Assembly (NCBI RefSeq): GCF_034314165.1
Contig: NZ_JAVIWK010000001.1
Span: 5,285,001-5,349,000, forward strand
Reading direction: 5' to 3'
From: Pseudomonas sp. Bout1
GTDB taxonomy: Bacteria; Pseudomonadota; Gammaproteobacteria; Pseudomonadales; Pseudomonadaceae
Length of the DNA: 64,000 nt
Part shown: piece by piece, positions 43,036-52,208 of the stretch
How positions within the stretch are numbered: the first letter of the stretch is position 1
Layout of the letters: every line of letters begins with the position of its first letter
The notes under the pieces: generated by a model
Seen by the model: the letters and a program-made list of their open reading frames with translations, nothing else
Told to the model about the DNA's origin: nothing
Databases searched by the model: none
Translations under genes and position numbers: made by a program

Positions 43036-45183
43036 TCACCGAAACACTTCACCCTGTGTGGCTTTCTCCAACAGCAGCGCCGGTGGTGTGAAGCGCTCAC
43101 CGTATTGCTCGGCCAGGTAGCGGGCGCGGGCGATAAAGTCGTTCAGGCCGTACTGGTTGATGAATTGCAGCGCCCCGCCACTCCAGGCGGCAAAGCCGAT
43201 ACCGAAGATCGAGCCGACGTTGGCGTCCGCCGTCGACATCAATACGCCCTCCTCCACACAGCGCACGGTTTCAATGGCCTGGATAAACAGCAGGCGATCG
43301 CGCACGTCCTGCGCCGAGATCCGTTGACCGGGCTTTTCAAAGCGGCTTTTCAGCTCCGGCCACAGGTGTTTCTGCCCGCCCGCCGGGTAATCGTAGAAGC
43401 CTCCACCCGCCGCCTTGCCCGGGCGTTTGTATTCGTTGAGCAACAGGTCGATCACTGCAAATGCCGGGTGCTGGGGTAACGGCTTACCTTCGGCCTGTAG
43501 GTCCTTGGCCGTTTGCTGGCGAATATGGCTCATCAGGCTGAGGGAAACTTCGTCAGAGACCGCCAGCGGCCCCACAGGCATGCCGGCCTTGCGCGCCTCG
43601 GTCTCGATCATCGGCGCGGCCACACCTTCGCCGAGCATGGCGATGCCTTCGTTGGTGAAGGTGCCGAACACCCGCGAGGTGAAGAAGCCGCGACTGTCAT
43701 TCACCACGATCGGGGTTTTCTTGATTTGCAGTACGAAATCGAAACCTCGGGCCAGGGTTTCGTCGCTGGTGTGGGCGCCCTTGATGATTTCCACCAGGGG
43801 CATTTTGTCCACCGGGCTGAAGAAGTGCAGGCCGATAAACTTGCCCTGGTCTGGAACGGCGGTGGCTAACCCGCTGATGGGCAAGGTGGAGGTGTTGGAG
43901 GCGATCACCGCTTCGGCACCCACCACGCTTTGCGCGGCCGCCGAGACCCTGGCCTTCAGCTCACGGTCCTCGAAGACGGCTTCGATGATCAGGTCGCAGC
44001 CGGCAAGATCAGCATCGGATTCAGTAGGAAGAATCCGCGCGAGGATGGTTTCCCGCTGTTCGGCGGTCAATTGCCCACGGCCGACCTTCTTGTCCAGCAA
44101 CGCTGCCGAGTGTGCCTTGCCCTTCTGCGCCGCCGCCAGCTTGACGTCCTTGAGCACCACCTCAACGCCTGCCGACGCGCTGACGTAAGCAATGCCCGCG
44201 CCCATCATCCCGGCGCCGAGCACGCCGACCTTGCGCGTCACATACGGCGCAAAACCCTCGGGCCGCGAGCTGCCGGCGTTGATTTGATTGAGCTGGAACC
44301 AGAAGGTGCCAATCATGTTTTTCGCCACTTGCCCAGTAACCAACTCGGTGAAGTAGCGCGTCTCGATCAGGTGCGCGGTGTCGAAATCCACCTGGGCGCC
44401 TTCTACGGCAGCACACAGGATCTTCTCCGGGGCCGGGAAGCAGCCGTTGGTTTTGGCGCGCAGTATCGATGGCGCAATGGCGAGCATTGGTGCGACTTTC
44501 GGGCTGGACGGCGTGCCGCCGGGGATCTGGTAGCCCTTGATGTCCCAGCGCTGTTTCGCCTCTGGATTGGCAACAATCCACGCCCGGGACTTGGCCAGCA
44601 GCTCGTCGCGGTCAGCCGCCAGTTCATCGATCAGCCCGGCTTGCAGCGCCTGCTGTGGCGTAATCTTTTTACCTTCCAGCAAGTAGGGCAAGGCCTTTTC
44701 CAGCCCCAGCATACGCACCATGCGCACCACACCGCCGCCGCCCGGCAAAAGCCCGAGGGTGACTTCCGGCAGGCCGATCTGCACTGACGTGTGGTCCAGC
44801 GCCACGCGGTGCTGGCACGCCAGGCAAATCTCCCAACCGCCGCCCAGCGCGGCGCCGTTGATGGCGGCCACCACTGGTTTGCCGAGGGTTTCCAGGGTGC
44901 GCAACTGCGCCTTCAACACCAACACGCTGTCGTAGAAAGCCTTGGCGTGAGGCTTATCGACCTTGATCAGCTCATTGAGGTCGCCGCCGGCAAAGAAGGT
45001 CTTTTTCGCCGAGGTGATAATCACACCGGCAATCGAATCCTTCTCGGTGTGCAACCGGGCGACGGTGGCCGCCATGGCCTCGCGGTACACCCCGTTCATG
45101 GTGTTGGCACTCTGGCCGGGCATGTCGATGGTCAGTACCACAATCTGGTCCTGGCCTTTTTCGTAACGAATGGCATCGGTCAT
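43036..45183 (-). CDS. Multifunctional 3-hydroxyacyl-CoA dehydrogenase / enoyl-CoA hydratase (FadB/FadJ-like)
   Basis: Encodes 715 residues. The N-terminal crotonase domain (about 1-200) has NGAALGGGWEICLACQHRVA and the LPEVTLGLLPGGGG segment. The C-terminal dehydrogenase has the NAD loop VGVLGAGMMGAGIAYVSASA, then HFFSPVDKMPLVEII with the catalytic His. It carries out two beta-oxidation steps. With the thiolase 16 bp upstream it resembles the P. aeruginosa PA1736-PA1737 pair rather than fadBA5. Confidence 0.95.
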   Translation of the reverse strand: MTDAIRYEKGQDQIVVLTIDMPGQSANTMNGVYREAMAATVARLHTEKDSIAGVIITSAKKTFFAGGDLNELIKVDKPHAKAFYDSVLVLKAQLRTLETLGKPVVAAINGAALGGGWEICLACQHRVALDHTSVQIGLPEVTLGLLPGGGGVVRMVRMLGLEKALPYLLEGKKITPQQALQAGLIDELAADRDELLAKSRAWIVANPEAKQRWDIKGYQIPGGTPSSPKVAPMLAIAPSILRAKTNGCFPAPEKILCAAVEGAQVDFDTAHLIETRYFTELVTGQVAKNMIGTFWFQLNQINAGSSRPEGFAPYVTRKVGVLGAGMMGAGIAYVSASAGVEVVLKDVKLAAAQKGKAHSAALLDKKVGRGQLTAEQRETILARILPTESDADLAGCDLIIEAVFEDRELKARVSAAAQSVVGAEAVIASNTSTLPISGLATAVPDQGKFIGLHFFSPVDKMPLVEIIKGAHTSDETLARGFDFVLQIKKTPIVVNDSRGFFTSRVFGTFTNEGIAMLGEGVAAPMIETEARKAGMPVGPLAVSDEVSLSLMSHIRQQTAKDLQAEGKPLPQHPAFAVIDLLLNEYKRPGKAAGGGFYDYPAGGQKHLWPELKSRFEKPGQRISAQDVRDRLLFIQAIETVRCVEEGVLMSTADANVGSIFGIGFAAWSGGALQFINQYGLNDFIARARYLAEQYGERFTPPALLLEKATQGEVFR

Positions 45184-45199
45184 GACTGATTCCTTGGGC

Positions 45200-46405
45200 T
45201 CAGAGGCGTTCGATGATGGTGGCGATACCCATGCCGCCGCCGACACACAGGGTGGCCAGGCCATACCGCTGCTGGCGCACCTCCAGTTCGTCGAGCAAGG
45301 TGCCAAGAATCGCGCAGCCCGTGGCGCCCAGCGGGTGGCCCATGGCGATGGAGCCGCCGTTGACGTTGACCCGGCTAGCGTCAATGCCCATGTCCTTGAT
45401 GAACTTGAGCACCACTGAGGCAAACGCCTCGTTGACTTCAAACAGGTCGATGTCTTCCACCCGCAGCCCCGCTTTCGCCAGCGCCTTGCGCGTAGCCGGC
45501 GCCGGGCCGGTGAGCATGATAGTGGGGTCGGTGCTGGTGACCGCTGTGGCGACGATCCGCGCCCGGGGTTGCAGGCCGAGTTCGCGGCCCTTTGCTTCGG
45601 AACCGATCAGCATCAGCGCGGCGCCATCGACGATTCCGGAACTGTTGCCCGGTGTGTGCACATGGTTAATGCGCTCGACGTGGCTGTAGACCCGCAATGC
45701 CGTGGCATCGAACCCCATCTGGCCCATCATTTCGAAGCTGGGCTTGAGTTTGCCGAGGCCTTCAAGCGTCGAGTCGGCGCGGATGAACTCGTCCTGGTCC
45801 AGCAACACGATGCCGTTTTGATCCTGCACTGCGATCAGCGATTTGTTGAAGGATCCGTCTGATCTGGCCCGCGCCGCTTTCTGCTGTGAGTGCAGGGCAA
45901 AGGCATCCACGTCCTGGCGCGTGAAGCCTTCCAGCGTGGCGATCAGGTCGGCGCCGATGCCCTGCGGGGTGAAGTGGCTGTGCAGGTTGGTTTGCGGGTC
46001 GAGCACCCAGGCGCCGCCGTCACTGCCCATGGGCACGCGGGACATGGACTCGACACCGCCGACCACCACCAGGTCTTCAAAGCCGGAGCGCACTTTCATC
46101 GCCCCGAGGTTCACCGCTTCCAGGCCCGAGGCGCAAAACCGGTTGACCTGCACACCGGCGACACTCACGTCCCAGTCCGCCACCAGCGCGGCGGTCTTGG
46201 CGATGTCGGCGCCTTGGTCGCCCACCGGCGTGACGCATCCCAGGACAATGTCATCCACTTGCCGGGTGTCGAGGTCGGTGCGCTGTTGCAGCGCGGCCAG
46301 CAACCCCGCCACCAGGTTTACCGGCTTGACGCTGTGCAAGGCGCCGTCGGCCTTGCCTTTGCCACGGGGCGTGCGTATCGCATCAAAGATCAAAGCTTGG
46401 GTCAT
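45200..46405 (-). CDS. Acetyl-CoA C-acyltransferase (thiolase)
   Basis: Encodes 401 residues with the nucleophilic Cys91 in [11 protein letters not shown], the His of GHPLGATG and the C-terminal active Cys in CVGGGMG. It performs the thiolytic step of beta-oxidation. First gene of the two-gene operon with the fadB-like enzyme. Confidence 0.95.
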   Translation of the reverse strand: MTQALIFDAIRTPRGKGKADGALHSVKPVNLVAGLLAALQQRTDLDTRQVDDIVLGCVTPVGDQGADIAKTAALVADWDVSVAGVQVNRFCASGLEAVNLGAMKVRSGFEDLVVVGGVESMSRVPMGSDGGAWVLDPQTNLHSHFTPQGIGADLIATLEGFTRQDVDAFALHSQQKAARARSDGSFNKSLIAVQDQNGIVLLDQDEFIRADSTLEGLGKLKPSFEMMGQMGFDATALRVYSHVERINHVHTPGNSSGIVDGAALMLIGSEAKGRELGLQPRARIVATAVTSTDPTIMLTGPAPATRKALAKAGLRVEDIDLFEVNEAFASVVLKFIKDMGIDASRVNVNGGSIAMGHPLGATGCAILGTLLDELEVRQQRYGLATLCVGGGMGIATIIERL

Positions 46406-46817
46406 GACGTCCTCGAATCACTGTGCAACGAATCGTGCCCCTACCTTAGGCGCCGGGGCGCCGGATTCAATGACCGAACCGCTCATTGACCTTGACGGTC
46501 ACGCTCAGACGAACGGTAGGAGGCTACGCGAATCGGTTGATTAATCGTTTTAGCTGTCTAGCTGTAGGGCTGGCGTCTGGCTGGCAATTGGCCTCATGCC
46601 TTTTTAAGCAGAATCCCTCATGAGATGAGACGAAATGGATCTAAGCCATGTAGAACGAGGGCTCTAAGGTTGAATCTGTAAGAGAAGTAAAAGGTTGCTG
46701 CCGGGTTTTGCTGGAGCACCTGTAGGAACTGTAAGAAAAGAGTCATGTAGTACCGTCATAGTTAAATCGACCGGCACGCATTTGACGCTCAGGAATAACA
46801 ACAAAAGGCAGTCAGCC
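46406..46817. other. 412-bp intergenic region, relatively A+T-rich
   Basis: Lies between the divergent thiolase gene and the 31-codon gene. It contains a short direct repeat (TAGCTGTC, TAGCTGTA near 46,552) and the partial palindrome GGTTGATTAATCG. No hairpin with a T-run and no promoter pair convincing enough to call was seen. Confidence 0.4.
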
Positions 46818-46913
46818 ATGTTCAAACATTCGAAAGTACGTCAGGCGGGACTTATTCTTTTCGCCACCACCCTGATTCTGATCTTGCCCAATCTGACCAA
46901 GGTCATTGGGTGA
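46818..46913 (+). CDS. 31-residue single-pass membrane peptide
   Basis: The frame MFKHSKVRQAGLILFATTLI plus 11 residues has a basic N-terminus and one hydrophobic helix (about residues 10-25). That layout fits a small inner-membrane protein with its N-terminus in the cytoplasm. AAAGG lies about 10 nt upstream of the ATG. A longer frame opens at 46,695 but lacks protein-like sequence. No function can be assigned. Confidence 0.5.
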   Translation: MFKHSKVRQAGLILFATTLILILPNLTKVIG

Positions 46914-47085
46914 CCACTCGCACTCCACATTCTGCGCACACACAGCGCCAGGATCGCAGCCTTTGGCAGCGCCTTTCGGGATATTGCGTATAGCGATCCC
47001 GTTAGGGGCTGCCGTTTTGCGCGCCGGTTTCAGGTTGTTTTGCGGTATCGTGCATCCGCATCGACACTCAAACACGGGCCTTTCC

Positions 47086-47889
47086 TTGAAACAGATCATC
47101 CTCCTCCTGACCCTGCTGCTGGCCGTGCCGGTGTCTGCCGCGCAATTGACCATCGAGCTCGATCACGCCAGCAAAACCTGGGAAACAATCGAACTGCTCA
47201 AGCGCCCGGATGTACAGACGGTGCAGATCGTCGATGACGTTTCCTACAAGCGCAACATGACCTATCGGGCAGTGCCACTGGCGGCGCTGTTGCCGGGCAT
47301 CAAGCCGGAGAATCATCTGCAGGCGGTGGCCCTGGACGGCTTTGCCGCAGAGTTGACGGCGGCGCCGCTGCTTTCAAAAAGCGGCGCGCGTGCCTGGTTG
47401 GCGGTGGAAGATCCGGCGCATCCGTGGCCGCCGCTGGCGGATGGCAAACCCAGTGCCGGGCCGTTTTATCTGGTGTGGACGAATCCGCAGTCAGGAAACA
47501 TCAGCCCTGAGCAGTGGCCGTTCCAGATCTCGGGGATCAAGCAATTGAAGACGGTGGCGGAGCGCTTTCCGGCGCTGTTGCCAGACCCGAAACTGACGGC
47601 GAATGACCCGGTGAATCAAGGGTTCGCGCTGTTCCAGAAGAACTGCCTGGCGTGTCATCGCCTGAACGGCGCCGGCGATGCGCAGGTGGGACCGGACCTG
47701 AATATTCCGTACAACCCCACTGAATATTTCGCCGGCGATTTCCTCAAGCGTTATATCCGCGACCCACAAAGCATGCGGCATTGGCCGCAGGCGAAGATGC
47801 CGGCGTTTGCCACCAGCGTGCTGCCGGATGCGGACCTGGATCTGCTGGTGGGGTACTTGAAGCATATGGCAGGCAGGAAACAACCTTAA
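47086..47889 (+). CDS. Periplasmic cytochrome c with N-terminal molybdopterin-domain-like region
   Basis: Encodes 267 residues from a TTG start that opens a clean signal peptide (KQIILLLTLLLAVPVSAAQ); GTG at 47,050 is an alternative. The C-terminal domain (about 180-262) has one haem site, CLACH, with a likely Met ligand in AKMPAF. The N-terminal domain (about 20-170) has TYRAVPLAALLPG, a pattern seen in sulfite-oxidase-type molybdopterin domains, but it is short. An electron-transfer role is likely; the partner is unknown. Confidence 0.82.
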   Translation: MKQIILLLTLLLAVPVSAAQLTIELDHASKTWETIELLKRPDVQTVQIVDDVSYKRNMTYRAVPLAALLPGIKPENHLQAVALDGFAAELTAAPLLSKSGARAWLAVEDPAHPWPPLADGKPSAGPFYLVWTNPQSGNISPEQWPFQISGIKQLKTVAERFPALLPDPKLTANDPVNQGFALFQKNCLACHRLNGAGDAQVGPDLNIPYNPTEYFAGDFLKRYIRDPQSMRHWPQAKMPAFATSVLPDADLDLLVGYLKHMAGRKQP

Positions 47890-47903
47890 GGCTCAGGTAA
47901 ATC

Positions 47904-48035
47904 TGTGGCGAGGGAGCTTGCTCCCGCTGGGCTGCGCAGCAGCCCCAATCAGACAATCACATTTCTCCAGACAGAACTCGGGGGCATGCTTTGGGGCCGC
48001 TTCGCAGCCCAGCGGGAGCAAGCTCCCTCGCCACA
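47904..48035. repeat. REPIN, family B
   Basis: Arms TGTGGCGAGGGAGCTTGCTC and GAGCAAGCTCCCTCGCCACA are inverted. Inner CGCTGGGCTGCGCAGC and GCTTCGCAGCCCAGCG segments also pair. Unlike the other two family B copies it has no tandem units. It lies between the cytochrome and transglutaminase genes, which converge. Confidence 0.92.
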
Positions 48036-48063
48036 AAAAGCTTTCCTGGCACAGAGAGCTTTC

Positions 48064-48867
48064 CTACTGCTGCTGCACCGATATCACCGGTGTCGGCGCC
48101 ACAAATACCTTGGCATGCATCTGCTCATGCCCTCCCCCACGACGCATGCCCCGCACCGGGCAGGCGTCCAGGTAATCCAGGCCCACCGCCAGCTTCAAAT
48201 GCCGCTCTGGCCGGGCCAGTTGGTTAGTCACGTCAAAGCTGTACCAGGCATCATCCAGCCAGGCTTCAGCCCAGGCATGGCTGGCCAGGTGCTCGCAGTC
48301 TTCGCTGTACAAATACCCCGACACATACCGCGCCGGAATCCCCAGGCTACGGGCGCAGGCGAGGAAGGCGTGGGTATGGTCCTGGCACACCCCGGCACGC
48401 CCCGCGAAGGCTTTGGCGGCGCAGGTGTCGACTTCGGTAGCGCCCGGCGAATAGGTCATGTACTGGTTCAACGCATGCATCAGGTCGATCAACGCACTGC
48501 GGTCGCGGCGCTGGTGGCAGTGCTTTTCGGCAAAGCTGCGCAGGGCCTCGTCCGGCTCGGTCAAACGGGTGCAACGCAGGAACGGAAACGCCGACTGGCT
48601 TTCATGCTCGGCCTCGCGCAATTCGTCGATGTCCACCTGGCCACGGGCACCGATGATGATGGCTTCGTGGGGCTCGTCCATGGTCAGCACGTGCAGGATG
48701 TTGCCGAACGGGTCCAGTTGCGCTCGCACCGGCCGGGGCAGGTCCAACTGCCAGCTGAGGACGTGCTGGCGCTCGCTGTCGTGGGGTGTGAGGCGCAGGT
48801 ACTGGATGCTGGCACGCACCTGGTCTTCGTAGTGGTAGGTGGTTTCGTGGCTGATGGAAAGTCTCAT
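48064..48867 (-). CDS. Transglutaminase-like cysteine peptidase family protein
   Basis: Encodes 267 residues with a beta-rich N-terminal domain (Bact_transglu_N type, about 1-85) and a transglutaminase core with the Cys-His-Asp triad Cys161 (AGVCQDHTH), His197 (SHAWAEAWL) and Asp212 (SFDVTN). No signal peptide. Its start overlaps the alpha-E stop by 4 bp. It is the third gene of an ATP-grasp/alpha-E/transglutaminase operon, for which peptide-tag synthesis or processing has been proposed on genomic grounds. Confidence 0.94.
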   Translation of the reverse strand: MRLSISHETTYHYEDQVRASIQYLRLTPHDSERQHVLSWQLDLPRPVRAQLDPFGNILHVLTMDEPHEAIIIGARGQVDIDELREAEHESQSAFPFLRCTRLTEPDEALRSFAEKHCHQRRDRSALIDLMHALNQYMTYSPGATEVDTCAAKAFAGRAGVCQDHTHAFLACARSLGIPARYVSGYLYSEDCEHLASHAWAEAWLDDAWYSFDVTNQLARPERHLKLAVGLDYLDACPVRGMRRGGGHEQMHAKVFVAPTPVISVQQQ

Positions 48868-49814
48868 GCCGCCTCCAGGTAGGAACTGTAAATAGCATCA
48901 CCCAACTCGCGCACGAGCGGGATGAAGTCGGTCAGCCATGCGTGCAGGCCTTCCTCAAGAATTTCGTCGATCGCGGTAAAGCGCAGGCGCGCGTCCATTT
49001 CCGCCGCCAGGCGCTGGGCCGGGCGCCCGTTGATGCCGGGCAGGCTGCCAAGGATCTGGTCGATCTCTTCACTGCACGCGCGCAGCGAACGCGGGACGTC
49101 GGCGCGCAGCAGCAACAGTTCGGCGACTTGCCGGGCGCCGGGGGCGTCGCGGTAGATTTCGGTGTAGGCCTCGAAAGACGACAAGGCCCGCAACAACGCA
49201 CTCCACTGATAGTAGGCGTGGGCGGTGCCATCGGTGACCGCTTCGGCCTGGTCGCCGGCCATTTCGTAACGGGCATCCAGCAGGCGCAGGGTGTTGTCGG
49301 CGCGCTCGATAAACGTGCCCAACCGAATAAAACGAAACGCGTCGTTACGCATGATGGTGCCGTAGGTGGCGCCCCGGAACAGGTGGGAACGCTCCTTGAC
49401 CCATTCACAGAACCGGCTCATGCCATAGCGACTCAGGCCCTGCTGGGCGATATCGCGAATTTCCAACCAGGTGGCGTTGATGTTTTCCCACATGTCGGCG
49501 GTAATTCGCCCACGTACCGCGTGGGCACTGGCCCGCGCGGAACCCAGGCAGCTGTAGATGCTTGCCGGGTTGGCGGCATCCAGCGCGAAGAAGTGCAACA
49601 AACGTTCGGCGTGCAACTCACCGTGGCGCTCGCGGTAATCGTCGAGGGTGCCGGTAATCAGCAACGGCATCGCCAGTTCATGCAGGCCATCGCCACGCCC
49701 GTCCTGGGGCATCAGCGACAGCGAATAGCTGACGTCGAGCATCCGCGCGAGGTTTTCCGCGCGCTCCAGGTAGCGCGACATCCAATACAAATCCGAGGCA
49801 GTTCTACTCAACAT
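48864..49814 (-). CDS. Alpha-E domain protein
   Basis: Encodes 316 residues, almost all helical, starting MLSRTASDLYWMSRYLERAE with the family motif YWMSRYLERAENLARMLDV. The Glu-rich helices gave the family its name. Activity is unknown. It lies between the ATP-grasp gene (3 bp upstream) and the transglutaminase gene (4-bp overlap), and the three are nearly always found together. Confidence 0.94.
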   Translation of the reverse strand: MLSRTASDLYWMSRYLERAENLARMLDVSYSLSLMPQDGRGDGLHELAMPLLITGTLDDYRERHGELHAERLLHFFALDAANPASIYSCLGSARASAHAVRGRITADMWENINATWLEIRDIAQQGLSRYGMSRFCEWVKERSHLFRGATYGTIMRNDAFRFIRLGTFIERADNTLRLLDARYEMAGDQAEAVTDGTAHAYYQWSALLRALSSFEAYTEIYRDAPGARQVAELLLLRADVPRSLRACSEEIDQILGSLPGINGRPAQRLAAEMDARLRFTAIDEILEEGLHAWLTDFIPLVRELGDAIYSSYLEAA

Positions 49815-49817
49815 ATT

Positions 49818-51227
49818 TCAATCCTCGACCACCCAGGTGTCTTTGGTACCGCCGCCCTGGGACGAGTTGACCACCAGCGAGCCTTCGCGCAGTGCCACAC
49901 GGGTCAGGCCGCCAGGGACCACGCGGGTTTCCTTGCCTTGCAGCACGAATGGACGCAGGTCGATATGCCGTGGGGCGATGCCGTTCTCGACAAAGGTCGG
50001 GCAGGTCGACAGGCACAGAGTGGGTTGTGCGATATAGGCGTGGGGCTTGGCCTTGATGCGTGCGCGGAAGGCTTCGATTTCTGCCGCCGTAGCTGCCGGG
50101 CCGACCAGCATGCCGTAGCCACCGGAGCCTTGGGTTTCCTTCACCACCAACTCCGGAAGGTTGGCCAGCACGTGGGACAGTTCACTGGGATTACGGCACT
50201 GGAATGTAGGAACATTCTTCAGGATCGGCTCTTCATCCAGGTAAAAACGGATCATCTCGGTGACGAAGGGGTACACCGACTTGTCATCCGCGACCCCGGT
50301 GCCGATGGCATTCGCCAGCACCACATTGCCCGAGCGATACGCCGCCAGCAGGCCCGGTACGCCGAGCATCGAGTCCGGGTTGAAGGCCAGCGGGTCGAGG
50401 AACGCATCGTCGAGGCGGCGGTAGATCACGTCCACCGCTTTGGGGCCATCGGTGGTGCGCATGAACACACGGTCATCACGCACGAACAGATCGGCACCTT
50501 CTACCAGTTCCACACCCATTTCCCGGGCCAGGAACGCATGCTCGAAGAACGCACTGTTGAAACGCCCCGGGGTCAGCACCACCACACTGGGGTTATCCAG
50601 CGGGCTGGAGCTTTTCAGGGTGTCGAGCAGCAGGTTGGGGTAATGGTCGATCGGCGCGATGCGCTGGGCGGCGAACAGTTCGGGGAACAGGCGCATCATC
50701 ATCTTGCGGTCTTCGAGCATATAGCTCACACCGCTTGGGGTGCGCAGGTTGTCCTCGAGGACGTAGTAAGTACCGTCGCCATCGCGTACGAGGTCGACGC
50801 CGGAGATGTGGGAATAGATATCGCGGTGCAGGTCCAGGCCCTGCATCGCCAACTGGTATTGCTCGTTGGCCAGCACTTGCTCGGCAGGGATGATCCCAGC
50901 CTTGATGATGCGTTGCTCGTGGTACAGGTCGGCGAGGAACATGTTCAGCGCCTTCACCCGTTGGATGCAGCCACGCTCGACAATCCGCCATTCGCTGGCC
51001 GGAATACTGCGCGGAATTGTGTCAAAGGGGATCAGGCGTTCGGTGCCTTGCTCATCGCCATAGAGGGTGAAGGTGATGCCGGCCCGGTGAAACAGCAAAT
51101 CGGCTTCGCGCCGGCGCTGGGCCAGCAATTCAGGGGGCGTCTCGGCCAACCAGCGGGCGAATTCGCGGTAATGGGGGCGCACCAGCCCTGCCCCGTCGTA
51201 CATCTCATCATAATAAGTGCGGATCAT
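49818..51227 (-). CDS. Circularly permuted ATP-grasp protein
   Basis: Encodes 469 residues from the ATG with AAGGAG upstream; an earlier in-frame ATG lacks a site. It begins MIRTYYDEMYDGAGLVRPHY and has the permuted ATP-grasp segments YVLEDNLRTPSGVSYMLEDR, LVVKETQGSGGYGMLVGP and HIDLRPFVLQG. ATP-grasp enzymes join a carboxylate to an amine through an acyl phosphate, so a peptide ligase-like reaction is expected, but substrate and product are unknown. First gene of the operon. Confidence 0.94.
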   Translation of the reverse strand: MIRTYYDEMYDGAGLVRPHYREFARWLAETPPELLAQRRREADLLFHRAGITFTLYGDEQGTERLIPFDTIPRSIPASEWRIVERGCIQRVKALNMFLADLYHEQRIIKAGIIPAEQVLANEQYQLAMQGLDLHRDIYSHISGVDLVRDGDGTYYVLEDNLRTPSGVSYMLEDRKMMMRLFPELFAAQRIAPIDHYPNLLLDTLKSSSPLDNPSVVVLTPGRFNSAFFEHAFLAREMGVELVEGADLFVRDDRVFMRTTDGPKAVDVIYRRLDDAFLDPLAFNPDSMLGVPGLLAAYRSGNVVLANAIGTGVADDKSVYPFVTEMIRFYLDEEPILKNVPTFQCRNPSELSHVLANLPELVVKETQGSGGYGMLVGPAATAAEIEAFRARIKAKPHAYIAQPTLCLSTCPTFVENGIAPRHIDLRPFVLQGKETRVVPGGLTRVALREGSLVVNSSQGGGTKDTWVVED

Positions 51228-51432
51228 GCCGTACTCCTTGTCACCCGGACGCAAGAACCATCGCAAGGCCCGTGCCAGCGGCATAAACACTTAAGTATCA
51301 ATCAGTTGGATATAAGCGCAGACCTCACTGCACCGTCCCGGTGCAGCAAATGCCCGCTGTCATGGGCGACGCCTCATTGCAATGCAGGCCATGACTATCA
51401 ACAGCATAGTCAGAGTTGATTTCACTGCCCGG

Positions 51433-51573
51433 CTATCCTTGCGGATAATCACCTCCATCAGCTGAACAGGACAGGTCCTACAGCTTCATCCATTGAGCAA
51501 CATCGCTTGTACCGAATCGCTCTCCTCCTTTGCGATCTTCCCTTTGGCCACCCTGCTCGGGTGGCTTTTTTTT
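51433..51573 (+). ncRNA. Candidate small RNA with sigmaS-type -10 and strong terminator
   Basis: The intergenic region has CTATCCT at 51,433-51,439, resembling the sigmaS-preferred CTATACT -10, with no good -35. It ends in a strong terminator, GCCACCC-TGCTC-GGGTGGC-T8 (51,547-51,573), on the strand opposite to both flanking genes. No plus-strand ORF here ends at this terminator. A transcript of about 130 nt from around 51,446 would explain it, with C/U-rich single-stranded stretches (CTCTCCTCCTTTGCG). Its layout recalls RpoS-dependent RNAs such as RgsA, but I cannot confirm identity. Confidence 0.5.
51547..51573 (+). terminator. Rho-independent terminator (end of candidate sRNA)
   Basis: GCCACCC and GGGTGGC form a perfect 7-bp stem with loop TGCTC and eight T residues. 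No plus-strand protein gene lies upstream. Confidence 0.9.
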
Positions 51574-51596
51574 GTGCAGGATTTTTCCCGATCCAG

Positions 51597-51627
51597 AAAC
51601 AAAAACGGCCGACCCAAAGGTCAGCCG
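51597..51627 (-). terminator. Terminator after the RraB-like gene
   Basis: On the minus strand CGGCTGACC-TTTG-GGTCGGCCG (one bulged pair) is followed by TTTTTGTTT, 25 bp after the stop of the RraB-like gene. Confidence 0.8.
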
Positions 51628-51652
51628 ATACGCTGTGAAGTTGTTCATCCTG

Positions 51653-51994
51653 CTACATGGGTAACCCACGCACCTCCTGTTTTACGCCCCATCCTTCAAT
51701 GATCCCGCCCAAGGGCTCGACCACCGCCTCAAAGTCTTGCTCAAAGTCTCCTATGCCGTCGTAGGTGGCGAACATGATTTTGCTCAGTTCCAGGTACCAG
51801 GCGCCGTCATCCCGCGCGCTGACCTGGGCATTCAGCGATTCTCCACGAAACCGACCCGCAGCCCGGCGCGCACGTTCCTCATCCGGGAAAATGGCGTAGA
51901 ACTCGATGGGGTGGAAACGCGAGAAGTCAAAGCCGCCCTCTTTCATGCGGCGCAACACGTTGGTGCTGATGTCTTCTTGATAGGCTGTGCTCAT
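51653..51994 (-). CDS. RraB-like protein (ribonuclease E inhibitor family)
   Basis: Encodes 113 residues with the family hallmarks YAIFPDEERARRAAGRF and a C-terminal GIIEGWGVK, equivalent to the YDGWG of E. coli RraB. It lacks the acidic tail of the E. coli protein. RraB binds RNase E and alters degradosome composition; in Pseudomonas the role is inferred from family only. AGGAGGACG precedes the start. Confidence 0.82.
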   Translation of the reverse strand: MSTAYQEDISTNVLRRMKEGGFDFSRFHPIEFYAIFPDEERARRAAGRFRGESLNAQVSARDDGAWYLELSKIMFATYDGIGDFEQDFEAVVEPLGGIIEGWGVKQEVRGLPM

Positions 51995-52208
51995 GAAACG
52001 TCCTCCTCAAACTGATGGATAGACTTTCCGTGCGTCCCATGGCCCGCGCTGCAAGGGCGCGGGTGTTACGGCATTGAGGTCGCCGCTGGGAGACAAGCAT
52101 GTAGCTGACAAGACCAGACCTTAGCGATTCATTTCGCTGATCTCGATTGCAGAGTAGCGCGAAGCTATCACCTCCACCAGAGGGTCATGGAGGACGTACA
52201 GGAAATGT

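Noticed and set aside
51478..51669. Minus-strand ORF of 63 codons in the candidate sRNA region
   Set aside because: No ribosome-binding site, and it runs through two terminators; the region is better explained as an RNA gene plus terminators.
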